Shown here in pieces: positions 27,156-36,451 of a stretch of 64,000 bases of DNA. The translations under genes were made by a program, and so were the position numbers. Position 1 is the stretch's first letter. Every line of letters begins with the position of its first letter. Source of the stretch: Nitrosomonadales bacterium (GTDB lineage Bacteria > Pseudomonadota > Gammaproteobacteria > Burkholderiales > Gallionellaceae); the NCBI GenBank assembly GCA_016208015.1, contig JACQYW010000012.1:62001-126000 (forward strand). Direction: 5' to 3'. The notes under the pieces are model-generated. The model ran no database searches, was not told the origin of the DNA, and saw only the letters and a list, made by a program, of their open reading frames with translations.

Positions 27156-27176
27156 GGGGGAGGGTTGGGGTGGGGG
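27156..27176. other. G-quadruplex-forming motif between ABC genes
   Basis: Four G runs (27156-27160, 27162-27164, 27167-27170, 27172-27176) are separated by loops of one, two and one bases, fitting the G3+N1-7 quadruplex pattern. The G strand is the plus strand, the template for this minus-strand operon. The reverse complement (CCCCCACCCCAACCCTCCCC) also resembles a C-rich intergenic repeat common in betaproteobacteria. Confidence 0.5.
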
Positions 27177-27179
27177 AGG

Positions 27180-27941
27180 TCATGGCGAATCGTTGTGCCA
27201 TTGTGTACCGCCAGGAGATGACTGCTCGGTGATCTGCAGGAAGGCTTCTTCCATGTTGCCGTTCGCCAGCATCTCCGTGCTGCTGCCGCTGAAGATCAGG
27301 CGGCCGTGCTGCAGGATGATCACGCGGTCGCACAGGTTCTCGACTTCGTTGAGCAGATGCGTGGACAGGATCACGCTGCTGTTGTCGCCCAGCTCGCGGA
27401 TGAGCGTGCGGATATCGCGTATCTGCGCCGGGTCGAGACCGACGGTGGGCTCGTCCAGCACAACCACGGCCGGATTGTGGATGATGGCCTGCGCGATGCC
27501 GACGCGCTGCTGGTAACCCTTGGAGAGAGTGCCGATGATCTTTTTGCTGCAATCCTGCAAGCCGCAGCGCTGTTTGGCCAGTGCCAGCGCGTCGGCGAGC
27601 TTGTCAGGCGCGATCTTGTGCAGCCGAGCGGCGAACAGCAGGTAGTCATCGACGCGCATATCCCTGTATAGCGGAGGATGTTCCGGCAGGAAGCCGATGC
27701 AGGCTTTGGCCCGCTCGGGTTCTTCCGCCAGATCGAAATCGCATATCGCCACCGTGCCTTCGTCCGGCGGCAAGGCACCGGTGAGCATCTGCAGGATGGT
27801 GCTTTTGCCCGCCCCGTTGTGACCCAGCAGGCCGAGCACCTCGCCGCGCCGCAGTTCCAGCGAAACGCCGCTCACCGCGACCAGATGCGCGCCGTGGCGG
27901 CGGGTGAGATCATGTGCGGAAAGGGTGACTGGAGCGCTCAT
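27180..27941 (-). CDS. ABC transporter ATP-binding protein, GldA-like
   Basis: A 253-residue ABC ATPase: Walker A GHNGAGKST, signature LSKGYQQRVGIAQAI, Walker B VVVLDEPTVGLD and H-loop VILSTHLL. It is the energy-coupling subunit for the permease and GldG-like protein encoded downstream. The start MSAPVTLSAHDLTRRHG is chosen because it gives the usual N-terminus. The same frame stays open far upstream, antisense to the TPR gene, but that part is a shadow. Confidence 0.93.
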   Translation of the reverse strand: MSAPVTLSAHDLTRRHGAHLVAVSGVSLELRRGEVLGLLGHNGAGKSTILQMLTGALPPDEGTVAICDFDLAEEPERAKACIGFLPEHPPLYRDMRVDDYLLFAARLHKIAPDKLADALALAKQRCGLQDCSKKIIGTLSKGYQQRVGIAQAIIHNPAVVVLDEPTVGLDPAQIRDIRTLIRELGDNSSVILSTHLLNEVENLCDRVIILQHGRLIFSGSSTEMLANGNMEEAFLQITEQSSPGGTQWHNDSP

Positions 27942-27961
27942 GCAGACAGAACGGAGAGGTT

Positions 27962-27989
27962 TTGAGTTAGCGCGAATATAACCTAATAT
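27962..27989 (+). promoter_or_regulatory. Possible sigma-70 promoter of the TPR lipoprotein gene
   Basis: TTGAGT (27962-27967) and TAATAT (27984-27989) are separated by 16 bases, 31 bases before the ATG at 28020. The match is moderate and the assignment tentative. Confidence 0.35.
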
Positions 27990-28019
27990 GTCGCCTCGCA
28001 CCAAAATACCCGGATCGCC

Positions 28020-29762
28020 ATGAATCGCCTCAAACCCCGCTTTGTCCTGTCCCTGATACCGCTGCTGGCAGCCTGCGCGCACGCACCGCAACAGGCGAGC
28101 GAGGACATCGCTGCACCGGTGAACAAGGCGAATCTGGAACAGATCGTCGAGACGCCCCAACTCGATCTGCCCAACGCGGTGTTGACCGACCGCCTGCTGT
28201 ACGAATTCCTGCTGGGCGATATCGCCGCCCAGCGCGGCAAGCCGGAACTGGCGGCGCAGGCCTACCTCGATCTGGCCAGGAACACGCGCGACCCCCGTGT
28301 GGCCAGACGCGCCGCACAGCTCGCGTATGAAGCGCGCCAGATGGAAGTGGCGGTCGAAGCGTTCAAGCTGTGGCAGGAACTGGAGCCTTCCTCGCCACTG
28401 GCCAAGCAGATGCTGCTCTCGCTGTTGCTGAGCGGCGGCAAGCTGCAGGAGGCGCGTCCGCATCTGGAAATGATATTGAAGGCCGAACCGGGCAAGGCGG
28501 GTCACACCTTCATGAACATCTACCCGCTGGTTTCGCGCACGCCCGACAAGGCCGCTGCGCTCGACTGGCTGATCGAAGTGACCCATCCCTACCCGGATGT
28601 GGCGGAGGGGCATTGGGCTGTCGCACAGGCGGCGGCGGCTGCGGGCAAGAACGATCTGGCGCAGGCCGAGGCGCAGCGCGCGGTGACCCTGAAGCCGGAC
28701 TGGGATATGGCGGCGGTGTTCGAGGCGGAGCTCTATCTGGGCAGCGAACCGAAAAAAGGCCTGGAGCTGTTGCGGCGATTCCTGAACGCACACCCCGACA
28801 ACAAGGATCTGCGCCTGTACTACGCCCGCGCGCTGCTCAACCAAAAGGAGTACGCCGCCTCGCGCGAGGAGTTCCAGCGCCTGTTGAAGGACCGCCCCGA
28901 CAATCCCGACCTGGCTTTTGCCATCGCGCTGATCTCCATGCAGATGGGCGAGTACCCGCGCGCCGAACAGGAATTGCAGCAGGCTTTGAGCAAGGGCGGC
29001 AAGGAAGAGAGCACGGTGCACCATTACCTCGCGCAGTTGAACGAGGCCAGGCATGACGATGCGGCTGCGCTGGAACATTACCGTCAGGTGAAGGACGGCG
29101 ACTATGCCTATGCCGCCAGATTGCGCGAAGTCGCACTGCTGAACAAGGCAGGCAAGCTGGCCGGGGCGCGCGAAGCTTTGCAGCGTGCGGTCCCGAAGAC
29201 CGACCAGCAACGCATACAACTGATCCTCATCGATGCGCAATTGCTGCGCGAGGGCAAGCAATACGAGACCAGTTTCCAGGTGCTGAACCGCGGCCTGGAG
29301 AAATTTCCCGAACAGGCCGACCTGCTGTACCAGACGGCGATGGCGGCAGACAAGCTGAAGAAGAACGAGTTGTTCGAGCAGTTGATCCGCAAGCTGATGA
29401 AGATCGAGCCGGACAACGCGCATGCCTATAACGCGCTGGGCTACAGCCTGCTCGACCGCAATGTGCGCATCCCCGAAGCGATGAAGCTGGTGGAAAGAGC
29501 CTACCAGCTCGCGCCGGACGATGCCGCCATCATCGACAGCATGGGCTGGGGACATTATCTGCTGGGCAATATGGACAAGAGCCTGGAGTTCCTGCGTCGC
29601 GCCTTTACTGCCAACCCCGATCCCGAGATCGCCGCCCACCTGGGCGAGGTGCTGTGGAAACAGGGCGACAAGGATGGTGCGCGGAAAGTCTGGGCCGATG
29701 GCGTGAAGGCCAACCCGGACAATGAGGCCCTCAAAGCTGTGATGAAACGTTTTATCCCCTGA
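28020..29762 (+). CDS. TPR-repeat outer-membrane lipoprotein
   Basis: A 580-residue protein with a signal peptide ending in a lipobox (PLLAAC, lipidated Cys about residue 19). It is built of tetratricopeptide repeats almost to the end, for example QAEAQRAVTLKPDWDMAAVF, LLNQKEYAASREEFQRLLKD, and the last repeats NALGYSLLDRN and HYLLGNMDKSLEFLRRAF. It lies directly upstream of lolB and ispE with two bases between stop and start. This TPR-lolB-ispE arrangement is common in betaproteobacteria. It is probably an outer-membrane scaffold; partners are unknown. Confidence 0.9.
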   Translation: MNRLKPRFVLSLIPLLAACAHAPQQASEDIAAPVNKANLEQIVETPQLDLPNAVLTDRLLYEFLLGDIAAQRGKPELAAQAYLDLARNTRDPRVARRAAQLAYEARQMEVAVEAFKLWQELEPSSPLAKQMLLSLLLSGGKLQEARPHLEMILKAEPGKAGHTFMNIYPLVSRTPDKAAALDWLIEVTHPYPDVAEGHWAVAQAAAAAGKNDLAQAEAQRAVTLKPDWDMAAVFEAELYLGSEPKKGLELLRRFLNAHPDNKDLRLYYARALLNQKEYAASREEFQRLLKDRPDNPDLAFAIALISMQMGEYPRAEQELQQALSKGGKEESTVHHYLAQLNEARHDDAAALEHYRQVKDGDYAYAARLREVALLNKAGKLAGAREALQRAVPKTDQQRIQLILIDAQLLREGKQYETSFQVLNRGLEKFPEQADLLYQTAMAADKLKKNELFEQLIRKLMKIEPDNAHAYNALGYSLLDRNVRIPEAMKLVERAYQLAPDDAAIIDSMGWGHYLLGNMDKSLEFLRRAFTANPDPEIAAHLGEVLWKQGDKDGARKVWADGVKANPDNEALKAVMKRFIP

Positions 29763-29763
29763 T

Positions 29764-30318
29764 ATGTATCGTTACCTGTTGCTATTACTGCTGCTGACCG
29801 GATGTGCGAGCGCACCGGTCCAAATGCAGCGTTCGGCAGAGCCGGATGCGCCGTTCGCCTTCAACGGCCGCGTCTCGCTCAAGCAGGGCGCGCAGCGCGA
29901 AAAAGCGGGCGTGCGCTGGGTGCACAAGGCGAATGAGGATGAGATATTGCTGCTCGCCCCGCTGGGGCAGACCGTGGCGCGCATCTATCGCGACGAGAAT
30001 AAGGCCACGCTGGTGACCTCCGGCAAAGGTTACCGGGCGCAGGATATGGAGAGCCTGATGCAGCAGGTGCTGGGTTGGCAACTGCCACTCTCCGGGATGC
30101 GCTACTGGATCGTCGGGCAGTCCGCGCCGGAAGGCGAATCCAGCTTCGAGATGGCCGCGAGCGGCCAACTCGGCGTGCTGCGCCAGCAAGGTTGGGTGAT
30201 CGGCTACTCGCGCTATACATCGGACAGGATGGATGCCCTGCCGCTGCGCCTGAGCCTCAAGCGCGAGGGGGTGGAGGTACTGCTGGTCATCGACGAGTGG
30301 GAATTGCTGCCGCCATGA
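29764..30318 (+). CDS. lolB: LolB, outer-membrane lipoprotein insertion factor
   Basis: A 184-residue lipoprotein that receives lipoproteins from LolA and inserts them in the outer membrane. The signal peptide ends with lipobox LLTGC. FAFNGRVSLKQG, LLAPLGQTVARI and the conserved LLGWQLP-like segment (QVLGWQLPLSGMRYWIVG) identify the family. The stop overlaps the ispE start (ATGA). Confidence 0.93.
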   Translation: MYRYLLLLLLLTGCASAPVQMQRSAEPDAPFAFNGRVSLKQGAQREKAGVRWVHKANEDEILLLAPLGQTVARIYRDENKATLVTSGKGYRAQDMESLMQQVLGWQLPLSGMRYWIVGQSAPEGESSFEMAASGQLGVLRQQGWVIGYSRYTSDRMDALPLRLSLKREGVEVLLVIDEWELLPP

Positions 30319-31178
30319 AGTCGCTCAGCTGTCCGGCCCCGGCCAAGCTCAATCTGTTCCTGCATGTGACCGGTCGACGCGCCGACGGTTACCACCTGCT
30401 GCAGACCCTGTTCCGCTTCATCGACCTCAACGACACCCTGCATTTCACCCCGCGTCCCGATGGCGAAGTCCGCCGCATCAATGCATTGGACGGCGTGCCG
30501 CCCGAGCAGGACCTGTGCGTGCGCGCCGCGCGCCTGTTGCAGCAGGAGACCGGCTGCAAACTGGGCGTGGACATCGAACTGGAGAAGCGTATCCCCATGG
30601 GCGGCGGTCTGGGCGGCGGCAGTTCGGACGCGGCCACCACTCTGCTGGCCTTGAACCGCCTGTGGGGATTGGGGCTGTCGCGTGAACGGCTGATGCAGCT
30701 GGGGCTGACCCTGGGGGCCGATGTGCCGGTATTCGTGTACGGCGAGAACGCCTATGCCGAAGGGGTGGGCGAGCAGTTGCAGTCCTATCCTCTGGCCGAG
30801 GCGTGGTATGTGGTGCTGTGCCCGCCGGTGCACGTGCCGACGGCCAGGATATTCACCCATCCCGAATTGACACGGGATACGATTTCGATGACAATGCGCG
30901 CCCTTCCGAAGGGGCAGGATTTTCGGGCAGGTCGGCAACAGGGTCTGAACAACGATCTGCAGGCCGTGGCTTGCAAGTTGTACCCTGAAGTGGCTCAACA
31001 TCTGGCGTGGCTCGCGCGTTTCGCGCCCGCGCTGATGACTGGATCCGGCGCATGCGTTTTCGCCGAGTTCGCCACGGAAGCAGAAGCAAAAGCAGTATTG
31101 CGGCAGTTGCCGCCGGACATGCGCGGATTCGTCGCGCGCGGCCTGCAACAGCACCCGTTGCGGGATTTCGCTACATAG
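30315..31178 (+). CDS. ispE: IspE, 4-diphosphocytidyl-2-C-methyl-D-erythritol kinase
   Basis: This 287-residue GHMP-family kinase phosphorylates CDP-methylerythritol in the non-mevalonate isoprenoid pathway. CPAPAKLNLFLHVTGRRADG and YHLLQTLF form the substrate end. The ATP loop is IPMGGGLGGGSSDAA, and LMTGSGACVFAEF is the third GHMP motif. The ATG overlaps the lolB stop. tRNA-Gln begins seven bases after its stop, and prs follows. Confidence 0.96.
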   Translation: MKSLSCPAPAKLNLFLHVTGRRADGYHLLQTLFRFIDLNDTLHFTPRPDGEVRRINALDGVPPEQDLCVRAARLLQQETGCKLGVDIELEKRIPMGGGLGGGSSDAATTLLALNRLWGLGLSRERLMQLGLTLGADVPVFVYGENAYAEGVGEQLQSYPLAEAWYVVLCPPVHVPTARIFTHPELTRDTISMTMRALPKGQDFRAGRQQGLNNDLQAVACKLYPEVAQHLAWLARFAPALMTGSGACVFAEFATEAEAKAVLRQLPPDMRGFVARGLQQHPLRDFAT

Positions 31179-31185
31179 AGTTTAT

Positions 31186-31260
31186 TGGGGAGTCGCCAAG
31201 TGGTAAGGCATCGGATTTTGATTCCGACATTCGTAGGTTCGATCCCTACCTCCCCAGCCA
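31186..31260 (+). tRNA. tRNA-Gln (anticodon UUG)
   Basis: A 75-base tRNA. The acceptor stem pairs TGGGGAG with CTCCCCA, followed by discriminator G and an encoded CCA (31258-31260). The anticodon arm CGGATTTTGATTCCG carries TTG, and the T arm GTAGGTTCGATCCCTAC is canonical. The U1-A72 pair and G73 are typical of glutamine tRNA. It sits between ispE and prs, a conserved position in betaproteobacteria. Confidence 0.97.
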
Positions 31261-31323
31261 GTTTTCAGGACGTTTCCAAGACACCGTGGGCGCTCGTGCC
31301 CACTTCAACTTTGCGAGGTGACC

Positions 31324-32271
31324 ATGTCCGGCGACATGATGGTTTTCACCGGTAATGCCAATCCCAAACTCGCGCATGAAGTGGCGAAGCATCTTCACAT
31401 CCATCTCGGACGCGCCACGGTCGGACGTTTCTCCGACGGCGAAGTGATGGTCGAGATACTCGAGCATGTGCGCGGCAAGGACGTATTCGTGCTGCAATCC
31501 ACTTGCGCGCCGACCAACGACACGCTGATGGAAGTGATGGTGATGGTCGATGCGCTGAAACGCGCTTCCGCCGGGCGCATCACCGCCGCGATGCCCTATT
31601 TCGGCTATGCCCGCCAGGATCGCCGTCCGCGTTCTGCGCGCGTGGCGATCACCGCCAAGGTGGTGGCGGACATGCTGACCGGCGCGGGCGTCGACCGCCT
31701 GCTGACCATGGACCTGCACTCCGACCAGATCCAGGGCTTCTTCGATATGCCGGTGGACAACATCTATGCTGCCCCCATCCTGCTGTCGGACGTGTGGAAG
31801 CAGAACTACAGCAACCTGATCGTGGTTTCGCCGGACGTGGGCGGTGTGGTGCGTGCACGTGCGCTGGCCAAGCGCCTTGAATCCGATCTGGCCATCATCG
31901 ACAAGCGTCGTCCCAAGCCGAACGTGGCCAAGGTGATGAACATCATCGGCGACGTGGCCGGACGCACCTGCATCATCATGGACGACATGGTGGATACCGC
32001 CAACACCCTGTGCGAAGCGGCCAATGCATTGAAGGAAAAAGGTGCCGAGCGCGTGATCGCCTACTGTACGCACGGCGTGTTGTCGGGCCCGGCGATCGAG
32101 CGTCTGGAGAAGTCGGCGATTGACGAACTGGTGGTGACCGATACCATCCCTCTGCGCGAAGAAGCGCGCAACTGCAAGCGTATCCGCCAGCTGAGCGTGG
32201 CGGAACTGATGGCAGAAACGATGCGCCGCATCAATGCGGAAGAATCGGTCAGTTCGCTGTTCATGGATTAA
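31324..32271 (+). CDS. prs: Prs, ribose-phosphate pyrophosphokinase
   Basis: A 315-residue enzyme that makes PRPP from ribose 5-phosphate and ATP. Motifs are [20 protein letters not shown], the ATP region [24 protein letters not shown], the flexible loop DKRRP and the PRPP-binding [14 protein letters not shown]. The ATG at 31324 follows GCGAGG; an in-frame GTG two codons upstream is less likely. It is downstream of tRNA-Gln and upstream of rplY. Confidence 0.97.
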   Translation: MSGDMMVFTGNANPKLAHEVAKHLHIHLGRATVGRFSDGEVMVEILEHVRGKDVFVLQSTCAPTNDTLMEVMVMVDALKRASAGRITAAMPYFGYARQDRRPRSARVAITAKVVADMLTGAGVDRLLTMDLHSDQIQGFFDMPVDNIYAAPILLSDVWKQNYSNLIVVSPDVGGVVRARALAKRLESDLAIIDKRRPKPNVAKVMNIIGDVAGRTCIIMDDMVDTANTLCEAANALKEKGAERVIAYCTHGVLSGPAIERLEKSAIDELVVTDTIPLREEARNCKRIRQLSVAELMAETMRRINAEESVSSLFMD

Positions 32272-32353
32272 GTATTTGCGGTGGCCATGTCGGTCATCGC
32301 GCAACCCGAAGCTCACTGGTCGCGGAGAGCTTCATTAGAAGTGGAGAAGTAAA

Positions 32354-33013
32354 ATGGCAATCGAAATCGCAGCAACAACACGCAATGTGCAAGGAACGGG
32401 TGCGAGCCGCCGTCTGCGCAAAGCGAATCGCGTTCCCGGCATCGTTTACGGTGCAGGCGAGGCGACCATGATCGAACTCGATCACAACACACTGTACTAC
32501 GCACTGCGCAACGAGGCGTTCCACGCTTCCATCCTGTCGCTGGATCTGGACGGCAAGAAGCAGTCCGTCCTGTTGCGCGACTTCCACATGCACCCGTTCC
32601 GCCAGCAAGTTCAGCATATCGACTTCCAGCGCGTCGATGCGAAGAAGAAGATCCACATGAAGGTGCCATTGCACTTCACCAACGCCGAAGTTTCCCCGGG
32701 CGTGAAGACCGGCGGCGGCATCATCAGCCACGTGCTGAACGAACTGGAGATCACCTGCCTGCCGGCCGATCTGCCAGCAGCCATCGAAGTGGATCTGGCG
32801 CATCTGGATCTGGGTCACTCCATCCACGTGTCCGACGTCAAGCTGCCCAAAGGTGTTGAAGTGGCAGGCCATCACCACGCCAGCGATGCCGTGGCGACGG
32901 TGCAAGTGCCGCGCGGCCACGTTGAAGCCGCAGCCGAAGCGGCTGCAGCCGAAGCGGCTTCCGCTGCAGCAGCGCCTGCTGTAGCTGCTGCTGCACCCGC
33001 TGCCAAGAAGTAA
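32354..33013 (+). CDS. rplY: Ribosomal protein bL25, CTC form
   Basis: A 219-residue 5S rRNA-binding protein of the long general-stress (CTC) type. The N-terminal bL25 domain includes [20 protein letters not shown] and [20 protein letters not shown]. The TL5-like C-terminal domain follows ([26 protein letters not shown]). The tail is almost entirely Ala and Glu ending AAKK. It is followed by a terminator that reaches into the pth initiation region. Confidence 0.96.
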   Translation: MAIEIAATTRNVQGTGASRRLRKANRVPGIVYGAGEATMIELDHNTLYYALRNEAFHASILSLDLDGKKQSVLLRDFHMHPFRQQVQHIDFQRVDAKKKIHMKVPLHFTNAEVSPGVKTGGGIISHVLNELEITCLPADLPAAIEVDLAHLDLGHSIHVSDVKLPKGVEVAGHHHASDAVATVQVPRGHVEAAAEAAAAEAASAAAAPAVAAAAPAAKK

Positions 33014-33029
33014 ACAGCATCAGGAACGA

Positions 33030-33066
33030 CCCGCCATGCCATCTAACGGTGCATGGCGGGTTTTTT
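33030..33066 (+). terminator. Intrinsic terminator between rplY and pth
   Basis: CCCGCCATGC (33030-33039) pairs with GCATGGCGGG (33051-33060) around an 11-base loop and is followed by six T residues (33061-33066). This is a textbook intrinsic terminator. The pth ATG at 33071 begins only four bases after the T run, so a transcript through the hairpin would have its ribosome-binding region in or next to the 3' arm. Confidence 0.88.
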
Positions 33067-33070
33067 CATT

Positions 33071-33655
33071 ATGAGCGAACCGTTCAAACTCATCGTCGGG
33101 CTCGGCAATCCGGGCCGTGAATACGAAGCTACGCGCCACAACGCCGGGTTCTGGTGGGTGGACGAACTGGCGCGTTTGCATAATGCTAATTTCAAGGCAG
33201 ACAGCAAATTCCACGGTTTGGTCGCCAAGGCCAATCTGCACGGGCACGAAGTGCATCTGCTCAAGCCGCAGACCTTCATGAACGTGAGCGGTCGCGCAGT
33301 CGGTGCGGTGGCGCAGTTCTACAAGATCGAACCGGCGCAGATGCTGGTGGTACATGACGAACTCGACCTGCCGCCGGGAAGCGCAAAACTGAAACTGGGA
33401 GGCGGTCACGGCGGGCATAACGGGCTGAAGGACATCATCGCGCATCTGGGCACGAAAGATTTCTGGCGCCTGCGCATCGGTGTCGGTCATCCCGGCAACC
33501 GCGCGGAAGTGGTGAACTACGTACTCAATGCACCGCGCAAGGAAGAGCAAGTATTGATCGATGAGGCGCTGCAGCGTGCACAAGATGTCGCGGCACTGAT
33601 CATCGAAGGCACGCTGGAAGCGGCGATGTTGAAGCTGCATAGCCATAAGGACTGA
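33071..33655 (+). CDS. pth: Pth, peptidyl-tRNA hydrolase
   Basis: A 194-residue enzyme that releases peptides from prematurely dropped peptidyl-tRNAs. [19 protein letters not shown] contains the catalytic His; [26 protein letters not shown] and [13 protein letters not shown] are family motifs. The ATG at 33071 gives the usual N-terminus. An in-frame ATG at 33053 lies inside the terminator stem. No independent Shine-Dalgarno is seen apart from GGCGGG in the stem. The gene sits in the conserved prs-rplY-pth-ychF series. Confidence 0.96.
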   Translation: MSEPFKLIVGLGNPGREYEATRHNAGFWWVDELARLHNANFKADSKFHGLVAKANLHGHEVHLLKPQTFMNVSGRAVGAVAQFYKIEPAQMLVVHDELDLPPGSAKLKLGGGHGGHNGLKDIIAHLGTKDFWRLRIGVGHPGNRAEVVNYVLNAPRKEEQVLIDEALQRAQDVAALIIEGTLEAAMLKLHSHKD

Positions 33656-33696
33656 GTGCTGAGGCAAACCTGCACTCCGTTTTTCTCAGCACTCAG
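33652..33696. repeat. Inverted repeat over the pth stop codon
   Basis: CTGAGTGCTGAG (33652-33663) is the exact reverse complement of CTCAGCACTCAG (33685-33696), with a 21-base loop that holds a run of five T. Partial copies of the same core (CAGCACT, CAGCAC) follow to 33713. It may act as a pth terminator or be a small repeat element. Confidence 0.6.
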
Positions 33697-33729
33697 CACT
33701 CCGTACACAGCACTTTAAAAGGAACAACC

Positions 33730-34821
33730 ATGAGTCTCAAATGCGGTATCGTCGGTCTCCCCAATGTGGGCAAATCCACGCTGTTCAACGCGCTCACCAA
33801 GGCGGGCATCGCGGCGGAGAACTATCCTTTCTGCACCATCGAGCCCAACGTCGGCATCGTCGAAGTGCCGGATCCGCGCATGGACGAACTGGCGAAGATC
33901 GTCAAACCGCAGCGCATGCAACCCGCCATCGTCGAGTTCGTCGATATCGCCGGGCTGGTCGCGGGCGCCTCCAAGGGCGAAGGCCTGGGCAACCAGTTCC
34001 TCGCCAACATTCGCGAGACCGACGCCATCGTCAACGTCGTGCGCTGCTTCGACGATCCAAACGTCGTGCACGTGGCGGGCAAGGTCGATCCGCTTTCCGA
34101 TATCGAAGTCATCCTCACCGAACTGGCGCTGGCCGACCTCGCCGTGGTGGAGCGCACCATCCAGCGCGACGGCAAGAAAGCAAAATCCGGCGACAAGGAC
34201 GCGCAGAAGCTGGTGGCCGTGCTGGAGAAATTGTTGCCGCATCTGAACGAAGGCAAGCCGGCGCGCACTTTCATTCTGAGCGATGACGACAAGATCATCA
34301 TCAAGCCGCTGTGTCTGCTCACCGTCAAACCCGCGATGTATGTCGGCAACGTGCTGGAAGACGGCTTTGAGAACAACCCGCATCTGGACAAGTTGCGCGA
34401 ACACGCGGCGAAAGAGGGTGCGCCCGTCGTGGCACTGTGCGCCAAGATCGAAGCCGAACTGGCCGACCTCGAAGACGCCGACAAGAAGGAATTCCTCGCC
34501 GACCTCGGCCTGGATGAGCCCGGCTTGAACAAGCTGATCCGCACCGGCTACGACCTGCTCGGCCTGCAAACCTATTTCACCGCCGGCGTGAAGGAAGTGC
34601 GCGCCTGGACCATTCACAAGGGAGATACCGCACCGCAGGCGGCCGGTGTCATCCACACCGATTTCGAAAAAGGCTTCATCCGCGCGCAGACCATCTCCTA
34701 CGCCGACTTCATCGCCTGCGGCGGCGAAGCGGGCGCCAAGGAGAAGGGCAAGATGCGCGTGGAAGGAAAAGAGTATGTCGTGCAGGATGGCGACGTGATG
34801 AACTTCCTGTTCAACGTTTAA
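33730..34821 (+). CDS. ychF: YchF/EngD, ribosome-associated P-loop ATPase
   Basis: A 363-residue Obg-related protein that hydrolyses ATP in preference to GTP and binds ribosomes. G1 is [12 protein letters not shown]3 region [20 protein letters not shown], and the C-terminal TGS domain includes [28 protein letters not shown] and a final [10 protein letters not shown]. It follows pth after 74 bases with AAAAGGAAC upstream of the ATG. Confidence 0.97.
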   Translation: MSLKCGIVGLPNVGKSTLFNALTKAGIAAENYPFCTIEPNVGIVEVPDPRMDELAKIVKPQRMQPAIVEFVDIAGLVAGASKGEGLGNQFLANIRETDAIVNVVRCFDDPNVVHVAGKVDPLSDIEVILTELALADLAVVERTIQRDGKKAKSGDKDAQKLVAVLEKLLPHLNEGKPARTFILSDDDKIIIKPLCLLTVKPAMYVGNVLEDGFENNPHLDKLREHAAKEGAPVVALCAKIEAELADLEDADKKEFLADLGLDEPGLNKLIRTGYDLLGLQTYFTAGVKEVRAWTIHKGDTAPQAAGVIHTDFEKGFIRAQTISYADFIACGGEAGAKEKGKMRVEGKEYVVQDGDVMNFLFNV

Positions 34822-34831
34822 TCCGGTTTTT

Positions 34832-34860
34832 GCGGCGCGTTCTGTTACACTGCGCGCCGC
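34832..34860 (+). terminator. GC-rich hairpin after ychF
   Basis: GCGGCGCG (34832-34839) pairs with CGCGCCGC (34853-34860) around a 13-base loop, 10 bases after the ychF stop. No T run follows, so it may be a weak or Rho-assisted terminator. The remaining ~115 bases to the rhlE start form a long leader without other clear signals. Confidence 0.45.
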
Positions 34861-34976
34861 AACATCGTTTCAGTCTGGTTGTTGCCGCCGATTCCGGTAC
34901 GTAATACCCACCTCATTCAGCCTCAGACTGGCGCTCACACAGGGCGACAGGCCGTTTGTATTTAGAAAGAAACAAA

Positions 34977-36317
34977 ATGTCATTTGCATCCCTCGGCCTG
35001 TCCGATGAACTCGTTCGCGCCGTCACCGAGCGCGGTTATACCGAACCCACCCCCATCCAGGCACAGGCCATTCCCGTCATTCTGAAAGGCGGCGACCTCA
35101 TGGGCGGCGCGCAGACCGGCACGGGCAAGACCGCCGGTTTCACCCTGCCGCTGTTGCAGCGCCTGATGGCCAAGCCCGTTGCGGGCAAGGCGCATATCCG
35201 CGCGCTGGTGCTCACCCCCACGCGCGAACTTGCCGCTCAAGTGGAAGAGAGCGTGCGCCTCTACGGCAAGCACCTGCCGCTCAAATCCATGATGATGTTC
35301 GGCGGCGTCAACATCAATCCGCAGATCAAGCAACTGCATGGCCGCGTCGATATTCTGGTGGCGACGCCGGGACGTTTGCTCGACCATTTGCAGCAGAAGA
35401 CCGTCGATCTTTCGCATGTCGAGATACTGGTGCTGGACGAAGCCGACCGCATGCTCGACATGGGCTTCATCCGCGACATCAAGCGCGTGCTCGCCGTGTT
35501 GCCCAAGCAACGCCAGAACCTGCTGTTCTCCGCCACCTTCTCCGACGAGATCAAATTGCTGGCCGACGGCCTGCTCAACAGTCCGGCACTGATCGAAGTG
35601 GCGCGCCGCAACCAGACTGCCGAACTGATCGAACAGCGCGTGTACCCGGTCGACCGCGAACGCAAGCGCGCCTTGCTCACCCAGCTCATCAAGGACAACA
35701 ACTGGTTCCAGGTGCTGGTGTTCACTCGCACCAAACACGGTGCCAACAACCTGGCCGATCACCTGAACAAGGAAGACATCCCCGCGATGGCGATCCACGG
35801 CAACAAGAGCCAGGCAGCGCGCACGCGCGCACTGGCCGAATTCAAGACCGCCAAGCTGCAGGTGCTGGTGGCGACCGACATCGCCGCGCGCGGCATCGAC
35901 ATCAGCGAACTGCCGCATGTGGTGAACTACGAGTTGCCCAACGTGCCGGAAGACTATGTTCACCGCATCGGCCGTACCGGTCGCGCGGGCAGCGAAGGCG
36001 AGGCGAGTTCGCTGGTGTGCATCGACGAGAAGAAACTGCTGCACGATATCGAGCGCCTGATCAAGCGCGAGATCACTGTGGTGCAAGTGCCGGGTTTCGA
36101 ACCGGACCCGCGCATCAAGGCCGAGCCTATCCTGAACGGGCAGAACCGCGGCGGCGGACAGCGTCAGGGGCAAGGACGCGGACAACCGCGCAGTGGCGGC
36201 GGGCAACCCCGTACCGGTGGCGGACCGCGCACCGGCGGTGGCAAACCGGCAGGCGGGGCGAGTCGCGGAGGTGTGCCTTCGTCGGCGCAACACCGCTCAG
36301 GCGGGCGCGGTCGGTAA
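34977..36317 (+). CDS. rhlE: DEAD-box RNA helicase, RhlE type
   Basis: A 446-residue ATP-dependent RNA helicase. The Q motif [13 protein letters not shown], motif [10 protein letters not shown], Ia [30 protein letters not shown], and [12 protein letters not shown] are all in order. The C-terminal ~60 residues are an RG/GQ-rich tail ([16 protein letters not shown] and similar), likely an RNA-binding disordered region. RhlE acts in ribosome assembly and cold adaptation. The ATG at 34977 follows AGAAAG; a leader of about 155 bases separates it from ychF. Confidence 0.93.
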   Translation: MSFASLGLSDELVRAVTERGYTEPTPIQAQAIPVILKGGDLMGGAQTGTGKTAGFTLPLLQRLMAKPVAGKAHIRALVLTPTRELAAQVEESVRLYGKHLPLKSMMMFGGVNINPQIKQLHGRVDILVATPGRLLDHLQQKTVDLSHVEILVLDEADRMLDMGFIRDIKRVLAVLPKQRQNLLFSATFSDEIKLLADGLLNSPALIEVARRNQTAELIEQRVYPVDRERKRALLTQLIKDNNWFQVLVFTRTKHGANNLADHLNKEDIPAMAIHGNKSQAARTRALAEFKTAKLQVLVATDIAARGIDISELPHVVNYELPNVPEDYVHRIGRTGRAGSEGEASSLVCIDEKKLLHDIERLIKREITVVQVPGFEPDPRIKAEPILNGQNRGGGQRQGQGRGQPRSGGGQPRTGGGPRTGGGKPAGGASRGGVPSSAQHRSGGRGR

Positions 36318-36320
36318 GGG

Positions 36321-36437
36321 TTCCGTCATTCCGGCGCAGGCCGGAATCCAGTGCATCTTTTGAAAATGCAGTTGGTTATGTCTGCTGCGCAGGAGTTTAT
36401 TTATGGGCGGATTCCGGCCTGCGCCGGAATGACGGAA
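36321..36437. repeat. MITE-like element with 29-bp perfect inverted repeats
   Basis: Bases 36321-36349 (beginning TTCCGTCATTCCGGCGCAGG) are exactly the reverse complement of 36409-36437 (ending GCGCCGGAATGACGGAA). The 59 bases between are A+T-richer and non-coding. Each arm is itself partly palindromic (ATTCCGGC...GCCGGAAT). This CATTCCGGC-type repeat is, to my knowledge, abundant between genes in many proteobacteria. No transposase is present, so it would be non-autonomous. It also forms the leader of the next gene. Confidence 0.85.
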
Positions 36438-36451
36438 ATTTTCCAGGGGTT

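Noticed and set aside
27942..29639. Upstream extension of the ABC ATPase frame
   Set aside because: The region is the reverse strand of the TPR lipoprotein gene; the ATPase N-terminus is clear at 27941.
33053..33070. Upstream ATG at 33053 as the pth start
   Set aside because: It lies in the terminator stem, lacks a ribosome-binding site and adds six residues not usual in Pth.
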